A DNA stretch of 64,000 bases from Planctomycetaceae bacterium (lineage in GTDB: Bacteria; Planctomycetota; Planctomycetia; Planctomycetales; Planctomycetaceae): contig JAWKUA010000003.1 in the NCBI GenBank assembly GCA_041398785.1, forward strand, positions 186,001 through 250,000, read 5' to 3'. Positions within the stretch are counted from its first letter, which is position 1. Every line of letters begins with the position of its first letter. Positions 9,078 through 18,258 of this stretch are shown in pieces. The notes beneath the pieces were generated by a model. The model did not search any database and had not been told where the DNA came from. It saw only the letters and a program-made list of their open reading frames with translations. Both the position numbers and the translations under genes were made by a program.

Positions 9078-9201
9078 CCAACGGCTGGCCGGGCAGCTTC
9101 AGGCTTCCGTCCCGGTGGACGCAGAAGTCACCGGACCGCCCGCGGGTTAAACTTGAATTGTCTCCATTCAACGGCTTTCGGAACAGCAGGACACTCTTAT
9201 C

Positions 9202-10176
9202 GTGCGAATCAACCGACTCAGCGTTGTGACATTGACGCTTGCCGTGTCTGTGCTTTCCATTGCCGGCTGCGGTGAAGGCGAGAAGACCGGCGATTCGGTG
9301 TCGGCAGGCAGTTCGTCCAAACCGCGCATTGCGCTGGTCATGAAGTCACTGGCCAACGAGTTCTTTTCCACAATGGCGAAGGGCGCCGAGGATCACCAGG
9401 CGGCTCACGCGGACAACTACGAACTGATCGTCAACGGCATCAAAGACGAAACGGACCTGAGTGCTCAGGTGTCGCTGGTGGAACAGATGATGGCTCAGCA
9501 GGTCGACGCCATCGTGATTGCTCCGGCCGATTCAAAGGCGCTGATTCCGGTGCTGCAGCGAGCTCAGAACGCCGGCATCGTCGTCATCAACATTGACAAC
9601 AAGCTGGATTCGCAACTGCTGGGAATGAGCGGAACGCAGATTCCGTTTGTCGGGCCGGACAACAAAGCGGGAGCTCGCAAAGTCGGCGAACATCTGGCGA
9701 AGTCGCTTCAGTCCGACGACAAGGTGGTCGTGCTGGAGGGAGTGCAAACCGCGTTCAACAGTCAGCAGCGGAAGGCCGGGTTCGAAGAAGCGATGGAAGC
9801 GGCCGGGATCGAAATCGTGGATTCTCAGTCGGCGAAGTGGGAAATCAGCGTGGCGAATCAGGTGGCTTCGGCGATGCTGACGGCTCACCCGGACATCAGA
9901 GCAATTCTGGCCTGCAACGACAGCATGGCTCTGGGAGCACTCGCGGCAGTCAAGGCAGCCGGTCGGACTGACGACGTGCAGATTGTTGGCTTCGACAGTA
10001 TCTCGGCCGTGCAGCAGGCCATCAAAGACGGCAGCATTTTGGCGACTGCCGACCAACACGGCGATCAGCTTGCGGTGTTCGGCATCGAGTACGCTCTGGA
10101 GTCTCTGGACGACGACGCAGCAGCGCTTCAGGACAAGGAAACGCCGGTGGATCTGGTGACGGCGGAGTCGTTGTGA
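9202..10176 (+). CDS. rbsB: sugar (ribose-type) ABC transporter substrate-binding lipoprotein
   Basis: 324 residues starting with GTG. The N-terminus is a lipoprotein signal with the lipobox SIAGC (Cys near residue 23), so it is probably membrane-anchored rather than free in the periplasm. The rest is a periplasmic-binding-protein type 1 fold: KPRIALVMKSLANEFF, QQVDAIVIAPADSKAL, AILACNDSMALGALAAVKAAG and VQIVGFDSI are family hallmarks of RbsB. It overlaps the permease gene by four bases (GTGA), so the two are translationally coupled. Ribose is inferred from context; other pentoses or autoinducer-like sugars are possible. Confidence 0.88.
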   Translation: MRINRLSVVTLTLAVSVLSIAGCGEGEKTGDSVSAGSSSKPRIALVMKSLANEFFSTMAKGAEDHQAAHADNYELIVNGIKDETDLSAQVSLVEQMMAQQVDAIVIAPADSKALIPVLQRAQNAGIVVINIDNKLDSQLLGMSGTQIPFVGPDNKAGARKVGEHLAKSLQSDDKVVVLEGVQTAFNSQQRKAGFEEAMEAAGIEIVDSQSAKWEISVANQVASAMLTAHPDIRAILACNDSMALGALAAVKAAGRTDDVQIVGFDSISAVQQAIKDGSILATADQHGDQLAVFGIEYALESLDDDAAALQDKETPVDLVTAESL

Positions 10177-11168
10177 GTCGTTCCACCGCTCACCAGGGCC
10201 GAAACCGATGGGTGTCCGCAGTCGGTGAATACATCGGAATGCTATTGGTCCTCGGCACGCTCGCCGCAGTTTTCGGAAGCCTCAGCGACCGGTTCCTGAC
10301 GCTGCCGACGCTGACAACGCTCGTCAATCAGATTCCCGCGCTGACAATGGTGGCGGTGGGAATGACGTTTGTACTGATCACCGGCGGGATCGACCTTTCG
10401 GTCGGCAGCGTGACAGCGCTGTGTGCGTCGGTCGTCGGCGTGCTGATGGTGGACCGAGGCTGGTCGGTGTGGTCGGCGGTTCCGGTGGGAATCCTGGCCG
10501 GAGCGATCTGCGGACTGATCAACGGCAGCGTCAGCGTGCTGGCCGGGATTCCTTCGTTCATCGTGACTCTGGGGGTGCTGGAGATCGCTCGCGGGGCCGC
10601 TCGGCTGATTACGGATTCTCAGACGAAGTTCATCGGTGCGGCAATCGCGCCGATTGGTGCTCGCATTGACGGACTGGGAGTTTCGCCCGCATTCATCGCG
10701 GCGGCGATCGGCGTGCTGTGTGCGCAGGTGGTGCTGCGGAGAACGCTGTTCGGCCGATACTGCACGGCAATCGGGTTCAATGAAACCGTCGTGAAGTACA
10801 GCGGCATTGATCCTCGCTGGACTCGCATCGCGGCATTCATCGTTTGCGGATCACTTGCGGGCGCTGCCGGCGTGATCGAAGCGTCACGGCTTGAGGTCGC
10901 AGATTCCAACGCTGCGATTGGTTTTGAACTTTCGGCAATCGCGGCGGCCGTGATCGGCGGGACGAGTCTTATGGGCGGTCGTGGTTCAATGATCAACACG
11001 TTCTTCGGAGTGCTGATCATCGCCGTCCTTCAAACCGGTCTGGCTCATCTGGGTGTTCGCGAAGGCACGAAGGGCATGATAACCGGAAGTGTGATCGTCG
11101 CCGCGGTGCTGCTGGATGCCACTCGCGGACGGCTGCGGACGTTCGCAGCTCGATCACGGCGGGAATGA
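10173..11168 (+). CDS. rbsC: sugar (ribose-type) ABC transporter permease
   Basis: 331 residues from a GTG that overlaps the rbsB stop. It is a BPD_transp_2-family permease with about eight to ten hydrophobic helices; the conserved block MTFVLITGGIDLSVGSV and the later AAAVIGGTSLMGGRG loop that docks on the ATPase are both present. It forms the inner-membrane channel for the sugar. The operon ends here: no rbsA-type ATPase or rbsD gene is found before or after, so the ATPase must be supplied from elsewhere. Confidence 0.9.
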   Translation: MSRSTAHQGRNRWVSAVGEYIGMLLVLGTLAAVFGSLSDRFLTLPTLTTLVNQIPALTMVAVGMTFVLITGGIDLSVGSVTALCASVVGVLMVDRGWSVWSAVPVGILAGAICGLINGSVSVLAGIPSFIVTLGVLEIARGAARLITDSQTKFIGAAIAPIGARIDGLGVSPAFIAAAIGVLCAQVVLRRTLFGRYCTAIGFNETVVKYSGIDPRWTRIAAFIVCGSLAGAAGVIEASRLEVADSNAAIGFELSAIAAAVIGGTSLMGGRGSMINTFFGVLIIAVLQTGLAHLGVREGTKGMITGSVIVAAVLLDATRGRLRTFAARSRRE

Positions 11169-11207
11169 CTCGCCCTGCGGCTCGCTTCCGCAGCCATGAT
11201 AGACGCG

Positions 11208-12200
11208 CTAAGGAATGCCATGACGTTTCAGAAACTCGGTCACTTCACCGGGGCCGGATGCCGTTTTGGCGACTTCCAGTAGCTGTGACAGCGTCGCGAC
11301 AGACCTGATCGCTGACAGCCTCGCGACCGTTGATTCGATGTCCGCGCTGAATCGCAGCTCCAGCACCGCGCGAATCCCGGTACGCAGGCCTTCTTCGCGA
11401 CCTTCTTCGCGACCTTCTTCGCGACCTCGCGAGAGCCATTTTTGTGCAATCGTCGGCATCAGTTCTTCTCCCGAATGGCCCAAAATCTCCCTGAGAGTCA
11501 CCGTCAGTTGCTCGTCATCCACACGATCCGTGCCGGATGAAATGTAGATCAACAGAGTTTCCAGACACGACATTCCGTCAGGCTGACGAATCAGGTCCGT
11601 GAACAATTTCAGAATTTGCGGCAGGCGGTCGGGCAATTCGTCCCGAGCGATATACTTTAGCACCAGCAGCGCGGCTCGCGTGAGAGCGACTCCCCTTAAT
11701 TCATCGTCAGACCATTTACTGAGATCACACAGCTGGAAGGAAAAATCGGGGATGAAGGCAGTTAATTCTTTCGGCGCGCGAACCAATTCTCGCAGTGACG
11801 TGCCCGCAGTCCAGCGTTTCCGCCCATGATAAACCACCAGTGGGACGACCGGACACAGAGTCTGGTTTTGATGCAACCGTTGTTCCCAGATGCGAACAAA
11901 GTACCGCAACAACTGAAACACGGTCATTCGGTCGGGAGTGCTTTTGTGTTCCAGCAGCACATAGACCAGCCCTTCTCCCGCGTTGTCCGCCAAAGTGACT
12001 CGGTACAGCAGATCGGAATAGCTGCTCTTCAGTCGCTCGTCGACGAACGAGTCTTTGGAAAGTTCCAGCGATGACAAGTCCATCCGCGACAGCACATTCG
12101 ACGGAAGGGCCGACTGCAGAAAGTCCCTCGCAACTTCAACACGGGAAAAGGTTTCCCTGAAATATCGATCATGCGGATTGGACAGTGTCTCGTCTGTCAT
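11208..12200 (-). CDS. Rpn/PD-(D/E)XK nuclease family putative transposase
   Basis: 330 residues from ATG 12200; an in-frame GTG lies two codons upstream. The start PHDRYFRETF and the core SYSDLLYRV ... VYVLLEHKST are typical of the Rpn (recombination-promoting nuclease, Transposase_31/PD-(D/E)XK) family: Asp in SDLLY and Glu-x-Lys in LLEHKS are the predicted catalytic residues. Near residue 260 the protein carries three copies of REEG, encoded by 12-base direct repeats. The C-terminal part is helical. Such proteins cleave DNA and have been linked to recombination and phage defence. It converges on rbsC, with only 39 bases between. Confidence 0.85.
   Translation of the reverse strand: MTDETLSNPHDRYFRETFSRVEVARDFLQSALPSNVLSRMDLSSLELSKDSFVDERLKSSYSDLLYRVTLADNAGEGLVYVLLEHKSTPDRMTVFQLLRYFVRIWEQRLHQNQTLCPVVPLVVYHGRKRWTAGTSLRELVRAPKELTAFIPDFSFQLCDLSKWSDDELRGVALTRAALLVLKYIARDELPDRLPQILKLFTDLIRQPDGMSCLETLLIYISSGTDRVDDEQLTVTLREILGHSGEELMPTIAQKWLSRGREEGREEGREEGLRTGIRAVLELRFSADIESTVARLSAIRSVATLSQLLEVAKTASGPGEVTEFLKRHGIP
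11389..11433. repeat. 12-bp direct repeats inside the Rpn-type gene
   Basis: TTCTTCGCGACC occurs at least three times in a row, with a partial fourth copy (TCGCGACCTCGCGA). On the minus strand it encodes repeating Arg-Glu-Glu-Gly. The array lies between the nuclease core and the C-terminal helical part and could change length by slippage without shifting the frame. Confidence 0.75.
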
Positions 12201-12297
12201 GGCCACAGTGTATTTAGTGCGTTAGCATCAAAGCGAGTCCGCAGCCGATGCTTCCCGACGATGACCTGACCGTCACGCCGCAACGACAAATTGTGAA

Positions 12298-13389
12298 ATG
12301 ACCAACGTCCCGTCAACAAGACGCGATTTTTTCGGCCGCAGGTCGCCGCGCGGGGACGCTGCGCCGCTGATCAGCCTGAACGAACTCGGTCAGCCGGCCG
12401 CCGGCGGCACGATTCGGCTGGCGACGCGCGCGATGGCGTGTGACTTCTCCGTCGTCATGAATCCCGGGTCGCACCACCATGTGGACCCCGTCAGCAGCGT
12501 TCTGGAGATGGTTCATGACATCGAAAGCTGGCTGAGCATCTACAAGCCGGACAGCGAGATTTCTCTTGTGAACCGCCAGGCTTCGATAGCCGCCGTACGG
12601 GTACGACGATCGTTCTTTGAACTGCTGCAGACGGCTTTGGATCTGTTCGAAAAGACTGACGGCGCATTCGACATGGCTGCCGGAGCTCAAATTAAACTCT
12701 GGCGAGAATGTCGTTCACAACAGCGAATTCCCACGGACGAAGAGATCTCCCGGGCAGTGGCATGTTCGGGTTCACGACATCTACAGCTTGACAATCACGA
12801 AATGTCGGTCCGCTTCGATGTCGATGGTCTGCAACTGGACCCGGGAGCCATCGGCAAGGGATTCGCTCTGGATCAGGCGTCAGAGTGGCTTTCAACCACC
12901 GGTTGCGGACCGGCGTCTTATCTGATGCATGGAGGGCACAGCAGCCTGCTGGCTCGGGGCGAACACAATGACCTGCCGGGTTGGCCGGTCGGTATCGGCA
13001 ATCCCCTGTTCACAAAGCAGCGACTGGGTACAGTGCTGCTGCACAACCAGGCGATGTCGACCAGCGGTTCCAACATTCAGTTCTTTCGGCACGAAGGAAA
13101 ACGGTACGGCCACATCATCGATCCTCGTTCGGGCAGGACTGTGGAAGGCATGCTGTCGGTGACTGTGCTGGCCGAATCCGCGGCGGCGGCGGACGCTCTT
13201 TCCACCGCGTTTTTCGCGATGGGAGTCGAAAACGCTGTGAAGTGCTGCGAGAATCTGCACAATGTCGCCGCCGTGCTGATCCCCTTTCCCGCCAGCGGAC
13301 GACGGGTCACCCCGACAGTCATAGGAATTCCGTCGGATCGGCTGTTCTGGGACACCGAACAGGTTGATCCTGCAGCCACCGAGGGCTAA
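12298..13389 (+). CDS. apbE: FAD:protein FMN transferase (ApbE family)
   Basis: 363 residues. ApbE proteins transfer FMN from FAD to a Thr/Ser of target flavoproteins such as RnfG or NqrB/C, usually outside the cytoplasmic membrane. Family signs are ATRAMACDFSV at the start of the domain, LDPGAIGKGFALD, the MHGGHSSLLARG segment, and HIIDPRSGRTVEG near residue 270. The usual N-terminal lipoprotein signal is absent; instead the protein begins with TRRDFFGRRS, weakly like a Tat motif but without a clear hydrophobic core. No Rnf or Nqr genes are seen here. It is followed 51 bases later by the DoxX-like gene. Confidence 0.88.
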   Translation: MTNVPSTRRDFFGRRSPRGDAAPLISLNELGQPAAGGTIRLATRAMACDFSVVMNPGSHHHVDPVSSVLEMVHDIESWLSIYKPDSEISLVNRQASIAAVRVRRSFFELLQTALDLFEKTDGAFDMAAGAQIKLWRECRSQQRIPTDEEISRAVACSGSRHLQLDNHEMSVRFDVDGLQLDPGAIGKGFALDQASEWLSTTGCGPASYLMHGGHSSLLARGEHNDLPGWPVGIGNPLFTKQRLGTVLLHNQAMSTSGSNIQFFRHEGKRYGHIIDPRSGRTVEGMLSVTVLAESAAAADALSTAFFAMGVENAVKCCENLHNVAAVLIPFPASGRRVTPTVIGIPSDRLFWDTEQVDPAATEG

Positions 13390-13440
13390 GTCGCCGGTGG
13401 AAGGATTTGACGCGATGGCTCGTCGTCCCAAACTGGTAAT

Positions 13441-14715
13441 ATGAACGTAACGGCGCTCACGGCGGCCGGTACCACAGAAGAATCCCGGAGCAATCATCTC
13501 GTGAGCGAAGTGCGTCGCAATTCAGCAGCGGCTGTTGTGCTGCTGGTCGTTCTCAGGCTGGCCATCGGCTGGCATCTGCTTTACGAAGGTCTTTGGAAAA
13601 TCAACACGCTCAGCACGGCGACGCCGTGGACGTCGGCCGGGTATCTGAAGAATTCCGCAGGCCCGATGCGAGACACGTTTCGCAGCATGGCGGGCGATCC
13701 CAACGACCTTGACTGGCTGAATTACGACACCGTCAGCGCTCGCTGGGACGACTGGGCAGCCCGGTTCCGGTCGCACTACCAACTGACCGATAACCAGGCT
13801 GGATCATTGTATCGGCTGATCGAAGGCAGCCACACGAAAGTCGGCAAGCGCCTGGCATTCGGTGAACCACTGGAAAAACTCGACGTGAAACTGAACGTGG
13901 GTGACAGCGTCATCTGGTATGACGAATCCGCGAAACAACTGTATGTAGATGCCGACAAGCCGCTTCAGCCTGGTGAGAAACAACGGCTGGAAGGTCTGGT
14001 CAAATCGCGAACGGATGCCGATGCCGCCGCGTTCCGGACTGCGCTGGAACGGCTGTATGACAAACAGAAGAAGGGTATGGGATACCGGCGAAAACTCTTG
14101 GGCGCGCTCGGAGGCGATCCCGAAGTTGTGGGCGACGAAGGCGCACAGCTCGTCGGCAAAGCGGCACAGTACAGAACGATGCTGGCCGAATACGAAACAG
14201 ACCGTTCCAGGGCGTCCACCAGCTTCCAATGGGATCATCTGAACCATACCTGGGGCGAAATCCAGACGCTTCGGTCAGAACTGGTCGGCCCGATCAGGGC
14301 CATGGAGGCCGAGTTGCACGAGAAAGCTCAGGAGATTCTGACCACGGATCAGCTCTCGGCCGGACCAGTGCCAGAACCATGGACGCCGCTAAGAATCACC
14401 GACGTGCTGACGATTGCAGGTCTGACAATTCTGGGCGCGCTGCTGATTCTGGGGCTGTTCACACGGCTGTCGGCGGTCGTCGCCGCATTTATGCTGTTTA
14501 ATTTCTATCTGGCAATGCCGCCATGGCCCGGTGTCCCGGAGCCACCGGGAACGGAACACAGTTTCATCATCAACAAGAATCTGATTGAAGTCTTCGCGCT
14601 GCTGGGGATCGCCGCGCTGCCCACGGGACGCTGGTTCGGTCTCGACCGGCTGGTCAGTTATTGCTGGGGAAGGTGCTGCGGGAAAAAAAAGTCGACAGCG
14701 AATTCGGCTTCATAA
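13441..14715 (+). CDS. DoxX-like membrane protein with a large insert
   Basis: 424 residues, much longer than the usual 130-170 of DoxX. TM1 is at about residues 30-50 (VLRLAIGWHLLYEGLWK, the DoxX opening motif). A soluble segment of about 260 residues follows, rich in Asp, Glu and Arg with helical stretches. TM2-TM4 lie at about 318-340, 343-362 and 378-395, and the protein ends in a Cys/Lys tail. DoxX-family proteins are linked to quinone or thiol oxidation. ApbE upstream and the Tat oxidoreductase downstream suggest an envelope redox function, which is inference only. Confidence 0.75.
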   Translation: MNVTALTAAGTTEESRSNHLVSEVRRNSAAAVVLLVVLRLAIGWHLLYEGLWKINTLSTATPWTSAGYLKNSAGPMRDTFRSMAGDPNDLDWLNYDTVSARWDDWAARFRSHYQLTDNQAGSLYRLIEGSHTKVGKRLAFGEPLEKLDVKLNVGDSVIWYDESAKQLYVDADKPLQPGEKQRLEGLVKSRTDADAAAFRTALERLYDKQKKGMGYRRKLLGALGGDPEVVGDEGAQLVGKAAQYRTMLAEYETDRSRASTSFQWDHLNHTWGEIQTLRSELVGPIRAMEAELHEKAQEILTTDQLSAGPVPEPWTPLRITDVLTIAGLTILGALLILGLFTRLSAVVAAFMLFNFYLAMPPWPGVPEPPGTEHSFIINKNLIEVFALLGIAALPTGRWFGLDRLVSYCWGRCCGKKKSTANSAS

Positions 14716-14874
14716 TGGCGTTTCATCTCGGCAAGGCATTCGTCCGACCGCTGTCGCTCCCGCAATCGTTTTGCCACGTCATCCACTGGTTCATACAATC
14801 AGGAATTGGAACACCTGCGGCCGGCGAACGCTCAGTCGGAACGGCTGCCTGAATCTACAAAGGGGAATCCTGAC

Positions 14875-16416
14875 ATGTTGCTGACACCCGAACAGGAACA
14901 AATCGGCCGCGAGAATTTCAATGATTCCGTCGGCGTCTCTCGTCGCGACTTTCTGAAAGGGGCCGCCGCCGCCGGAACCGGCCTGGGCGCGGTCTACTTC
15001 GGATACGAGAAACTGAAGGGCAAACCAATCCGCACGGCATTCATCGGAACCGGCGATGAAGGCAACGTCCTGATCAATGAACATCCGTCGGATTACATGC
15101 AGATCGTGGCGATCGCCGACCTGCGCCCGGCAAACCTGAAGCGGACGTTCACCGGCAGCCATCCGGAAGCGCGTCGCGGTTTGAACAAAGTGCTGGGCGA
15201 AGCAACTGCGTCCGAAATCAAGTCCTTCAGCAATCACCGGGAACTGCTGGAGAAAAAGGACGAACTGGGAATCGAAGCTGTTGTCATCGCGGTACCGCTG
15301 AACCAGCACGCGCCGATCGCCATTGAGTGCCTGAACGCCGGACTGCATGTGCTGTGCGAAAAGCTGATGGCTCAGAACATCACCGACTGCAAGAAGATGA
15401 TACGGACGGCTGAAGAGAAAGGTCTGCTGCTGGCCGTCGGTCACCAGCGGCACTACAGCGTTCTGTACGACAATGCCGCACACCTGACGAAGATGGGACT
15501 GCTGGGAGACCTGAAGTTCATCCGTGCTCAGTGGCATCGCAACAACAGTTTTCCGAAAGCCGACGCATGGCGCAACTGGGACTACGACGGGTATGCCAGA
15601 CGCGACCACGACTACCTGCTGAAGCTGGAAAAGGACGGTGTGCTGAAGGAATTCGGCTACGACAGCGCGAAGCAGCTTGTCGACTGGCGGCTGTACAACA
15701 ACACCGGCGGCGGGCTGATGGCGGAACTCGGCAGCCATCAAATGGATGCAGCCAGCATCTTTCTGGGCCACGTTCATCCGATCGCCGTCTCCGGTTTCGG
15801 CGGCAAGAACTTCTACGGCATCGAAGGCGTGGGACCGGAAGACAAGTGGACGGACGATCGCGATATCGACGACCAGATCTTTGTCACGTTTGAATTCCCC
15901 GGAAAACACTACGAACAGAACGACCGCGACAAAGCCATCGTCACCTATTCGTCAATCAATACGAACGGCTGGGAACCCTACGGTGAGGCCATCTTCGGCA
16001 GCCGCGGAACACTCTGGATGAAAGGTGAAAAAGAGGCGCTGCTGTACAAGGAGCAGGGACGAAACAGCCCGGGCGGCGTCGAACAGCGCATCTGGGTTGT
16101 CAGCAGCGAATCCGGTGGCGCGGTACTGGACAGCTACGAAACCGGCGCTCCGTCCGCCGCGGCCAGCAACGTCCCTCAGGGCAAAATCAGTCGCGGCTAC
16201 CGTGAGGAAATGGAACACTTCTGTTACTGCATCAGCGAAGGCAAAAGCGTCAGCGAGCTGCGCTGCAACGGGACCGTCGCAATGGCCGACGCCATCATGG
16301 CGCTGACGGCAAACCTAGCGATGAAGCACCAGAAACGCATCGTCTTTAAGGACGAATGGTTCGATCCGACTTCGGATGCGGCTCCGGAAACCGATGAACA
16401 GGTGACAACAGCGTAG
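14875..16416 (+). CDS. Tat-exported Gfo/Idh/MocA family oxidoreductase
   Basis: 513 residues from ATG 14875 (AAAGGGGAATC just upstream); the frame also extends back to 14806. A twin-arginine signal SRRDFLKGAAAAG lies at about residues 22-34. The NAD(P)-binding fold begins with AFIGTGDEGN, followed by the conserved CEKLMAQN (usually EKP) and GHQRHY; a GGGLMAELGSHQMD motif carries the sugar-binding residues. These enzymes oxidise or reduce sugars and inositols. Planctomycetes hold many such exported members whose substrates are unknown. A strong terminator follows at 16451. Confidence 0.9.
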   Translation: MLLTPEQEQIGRENFNDSVGVSRRDFLKGAAAAGTGLGAVYFGYEKLKGKPIRTAFIGTGDEGNVLINEHPSDYMQIVAIADLRPANLKRTFTGSHPEARRGLNKVLGEATASEIKSFSNHRELLEKKDELGIEAVVIAVPLNQHAPIAIECLNAGLHVLCEKLMAQNITDCKKMIRTAEEKGLLLAVGHQRHYSVLYDNAAHLTKMGLLGDLKFIRAQWHRNNSFPKADAWRNWDYDGYARRDHDYLLKLEKDGVLKEFGYDSAKQLVDWRLYNNTGGGLMAELGSHQMDAASIFLGHVHPIAVSGFGGKNFYGIEGVGPEDKWTDDRDIDDQIFVTFEFPGKHYEQNDRDKAIVTYSSINTNGWEPYGEAIFGSRGTLWMKGEKEALLYKEQGRNSPGGVEQRIWVVSSESGGAVLDSYETGAPSAAASNVPQGKISRGYREEMEHFCYCISEGKSVSELRCNGTVAMADAIMALTANLAMKHQKRIVFKDEWFDPTSDAAPETDEQVTTA

Positions 16417-16450
16417 CTCCGGCTTGTCGCATTGATTTTTGGAAACCTTT

Positions 16451-16484
16451 AAAGCCCGGCGTCTGCCAGATGCCGGGCTTTTTC
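16451..16484 (+). terminator. rho-independent terminator
   Basis: AAAGCCCGGC (16451-16460) pairs with GCCGGGCTTT (16472-16481) around an 11-base loop and is followed by a T-run. It closes the ApbE/DoxX/oxidoreductase group. Confidence 0.85.
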
Positions 16485-16504
16485 ACTCATCAGGCAGGTA
16501 TTCC

Positions 16505-16612
16505 GTGGGACGCTGGCCCGACAACACCCGATCGACCCTGGTCACGTTCGGCTTGATCTTCATTCTGTTTCCGCTTCTGGCATGGCTGTGTGTCTGGTTC
16601 ATTAGTCTGTGA
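16505..16612 (+). CDS. 35-residue single-TM protein
   Basis: A short frame from GTG at 16505 to TGA at 16610-16612, with AGGCAGG eight bases upstream. It reads VGRWPDNTR followed by a strongly hydrophobic stretch (LVTFGLIFILFPLLAWLCVW), i.e. a charged N-terminus and one membrane helix. It sits between a terminator and the MFS transporter gene, so it may be the first gene of that transcript. The amphipathic start, good ribosome site and hydrophobic pattern support it; no family is recognised. Confidence 0.45.
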   Translation: MGRWPDNTRSTLVTFGLIFILFPLLAWLCVWFISL

Positions 16613-16659
16613 GCCCTGCGCATTCGAATCAGACCGCCGTCCCGTAAAAAGGCTGCTCA

Positions 16660-18150
16660 GTGACCGCAAAGAAATCGACCCTGCTGATCATATTTGTCGT
16701 GGTCTTCATCGATCTGCTGGGTTTTGGAATTGTCCTGCCGCTGCTGCCGCGCTATGGCGCTCACTTCCGCGCGTCGGAGGTACAACTCGGGCTGCTGATG
16801 GCATCGTTTTCCGCGATGCAGTTTCTGTTCGCTCCGATGTGGGGTGCATTGTCCGACCGAATTGGCCGGCGTCCCGTTCTGCTGATCGGACTGGCGGGTT
16901 CGACCGTGGCATACGCCATGTTTGGTGTCGCCACGTCACTCGGACGACATGGAACGCTGCTGGGGTTGGGTGCGCTGCCGTGGCTGTTCCTGACTCGCAT
17001 CGCGGCGGGCATTGCCGGGGCGACCATCGCGACGGCTCAGGCAGTGATCGCCGACAGCACTGGTGCTGAGAATCGCGGCCGGGGGATGGCACTGATCGGC
17101 GCCGCCTTTGGCATCGGGTTTACATTCGGGCCACTGATCGGGGCCGCGTTCACAACCGGACGCCCCGCACTGGGCCTGACTGATGACCAGTATGCAGCCG
17201 TTGCGGAATGGCCCGATTCGGACGAACAGATCAGCGCCGAGCAGATCGCGGCCGACCTGCGGGCACGGGGTCCGCTGGAGGAAGCTGACCAGCGACTGCT
17301 GAACGAATACATGAAGCAATCCAGGCCGCGCAATGAGGTCAGGCAGGCCCTGCTGGAACCTCCGACAGCCGCGCCGGGGTACGTGGCTGCTCTGCTTTCC
17401 GGCGTGGCCCTGCTGCTGGCGATCGCAAAGCTTCCGGAGTCGCGATCGTCCGGCTCCTCGTCGTCAACGGCCCATCGCCGCGGAGGTCTGTTTCAATTGG
17501 GAACGATGGTCCGCCAATTGTCGTCCGGTTCGTTCGCCGTCATCCTGGGAGCAATCTTCCTGACGACGTTCGCGTTCGCGCAATTTGAAAGCACGCTCTC
17601 GCTGCTGACGCGCGACTTCGGTTACGGATCACGCAGTAACTTTCTGCTGTTCGCTTATATTGGCGCGATCCTGATGCTTGGACAGGGCCTGCTGGTCCGA
17701 AGGCTACTGCCGCGAATCGGGGAACACCGCATGGCTTCGATCGGCGTCGGTCTGATGACGGTGGGACTGCTGCTGATCGGGCTCACCGGAAGCACAATTC
17801 TGCCACCCCGGGCACTGTGGTTTGTCCTTCCGGTCGTCACCATCGGATTTTCCGCCGTGACTCCGTCGCTGCAGTCGCTGCTGTCGCGAGCGGCGTCGGC
17901 CGACGAACAGGGGGCCGTGCTGGGATCAGGTCAAAGCCTCTCTTCGCTGGCGCGCATTCTGGGCCCGGCCATCGGTGTGGCATCGCGCGAGTTCGCCAGT
18001 TCCACTCCATACTATCTTGGCGGGGCACTGATGCTGCTGGGAGGCTGGCAGGTTTCCAGAATCCGCCGCACGGCAGGCACTCAGGGAAGCACGGACGAAT
18101 CGGGAACGATGTCGGAACCTGTTTCCGGCGGACATTCTGATGCGTCCTGA
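16660..18150 (+). CDS. major facilitator superfamily transporter (TetA-like)
   Basis: 496 residues from GTG 16660. Twelve membrane helices are expected. The start (FIDLLGFGIVLPLLPRYG) and motif A after TM2 (WGALSDRIGRRPVLLIG) are typical of the TetA/drug-proton antiporter group. Between TM6 and TM7 regions is an extra segment of about 80 residues (near residues 170-240) rich in Glu, Asp and Arg, plus a Ser-rich stretch near 270. The C-terminus is hydrophilic. Substrate is unknown; multidrug or metabolite efflux is plausible. It converges with the ECF sigma factor gene. Confidence 0.88.
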   Translation: MTAKKSTLLIIFVVVFIDLLGFGIVLPLLPRYGAHFRASEVQLGLLMASFSAMQFLFAPMWGALSDRIGRRPVLLIGLAGSTVAYAMFGVATSLGRHGTLLGLGALPWLFLTRIAAGIAGATIATAQAVIADSTGAENRGRGMALIGAAFGIGFTFGPLIGAAFTTGRPALGLTDDQYAAVAEWPDSDEQISAEQIAADLRARGPLEEADQRLLNEYMKQSRPRNEVRQALLEPPTAAPGYVAALLSGVALLLAIAKLPESRSSGSSSSTAHRRGGLFQLGTMVRQLSSGSFAVILGAIFLTTFAFAQFESTLSLLTRDFGYGSRSNFLLFAYIGAILMLGQGLLVRRLLPRIGEHRMASIGVGLMTVGLLLIGLTGSTILPPRALWFVLPVVTIGFSAVTPSLQSLLSRAASADEQGAVLGSGQSLSSLARILGPAIGVASREFASSTPYYLGGALMLLGGWQVSRIRRTAGTQGSTDESGTMSEPVSGGHSDAS

Positions 18151-18258
18151 ATCCGGCATTCGTCGAACGGAAAGGCAACGTTGGCGCAGAAGAAGCCGCG
18201 ATGCAACCGGATTGACCGTGTTGCACCGCGGCGGAAGTTCGGCCCACTTTGCCGGAAA

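Noticed and set aside
14791..15909. 372-codon open frame antisense to the Gfo/Idh/MocA gene
   Set aside because: It mirrors codon positions of the real gene; His/Val/Gln-rich translation without domain features.
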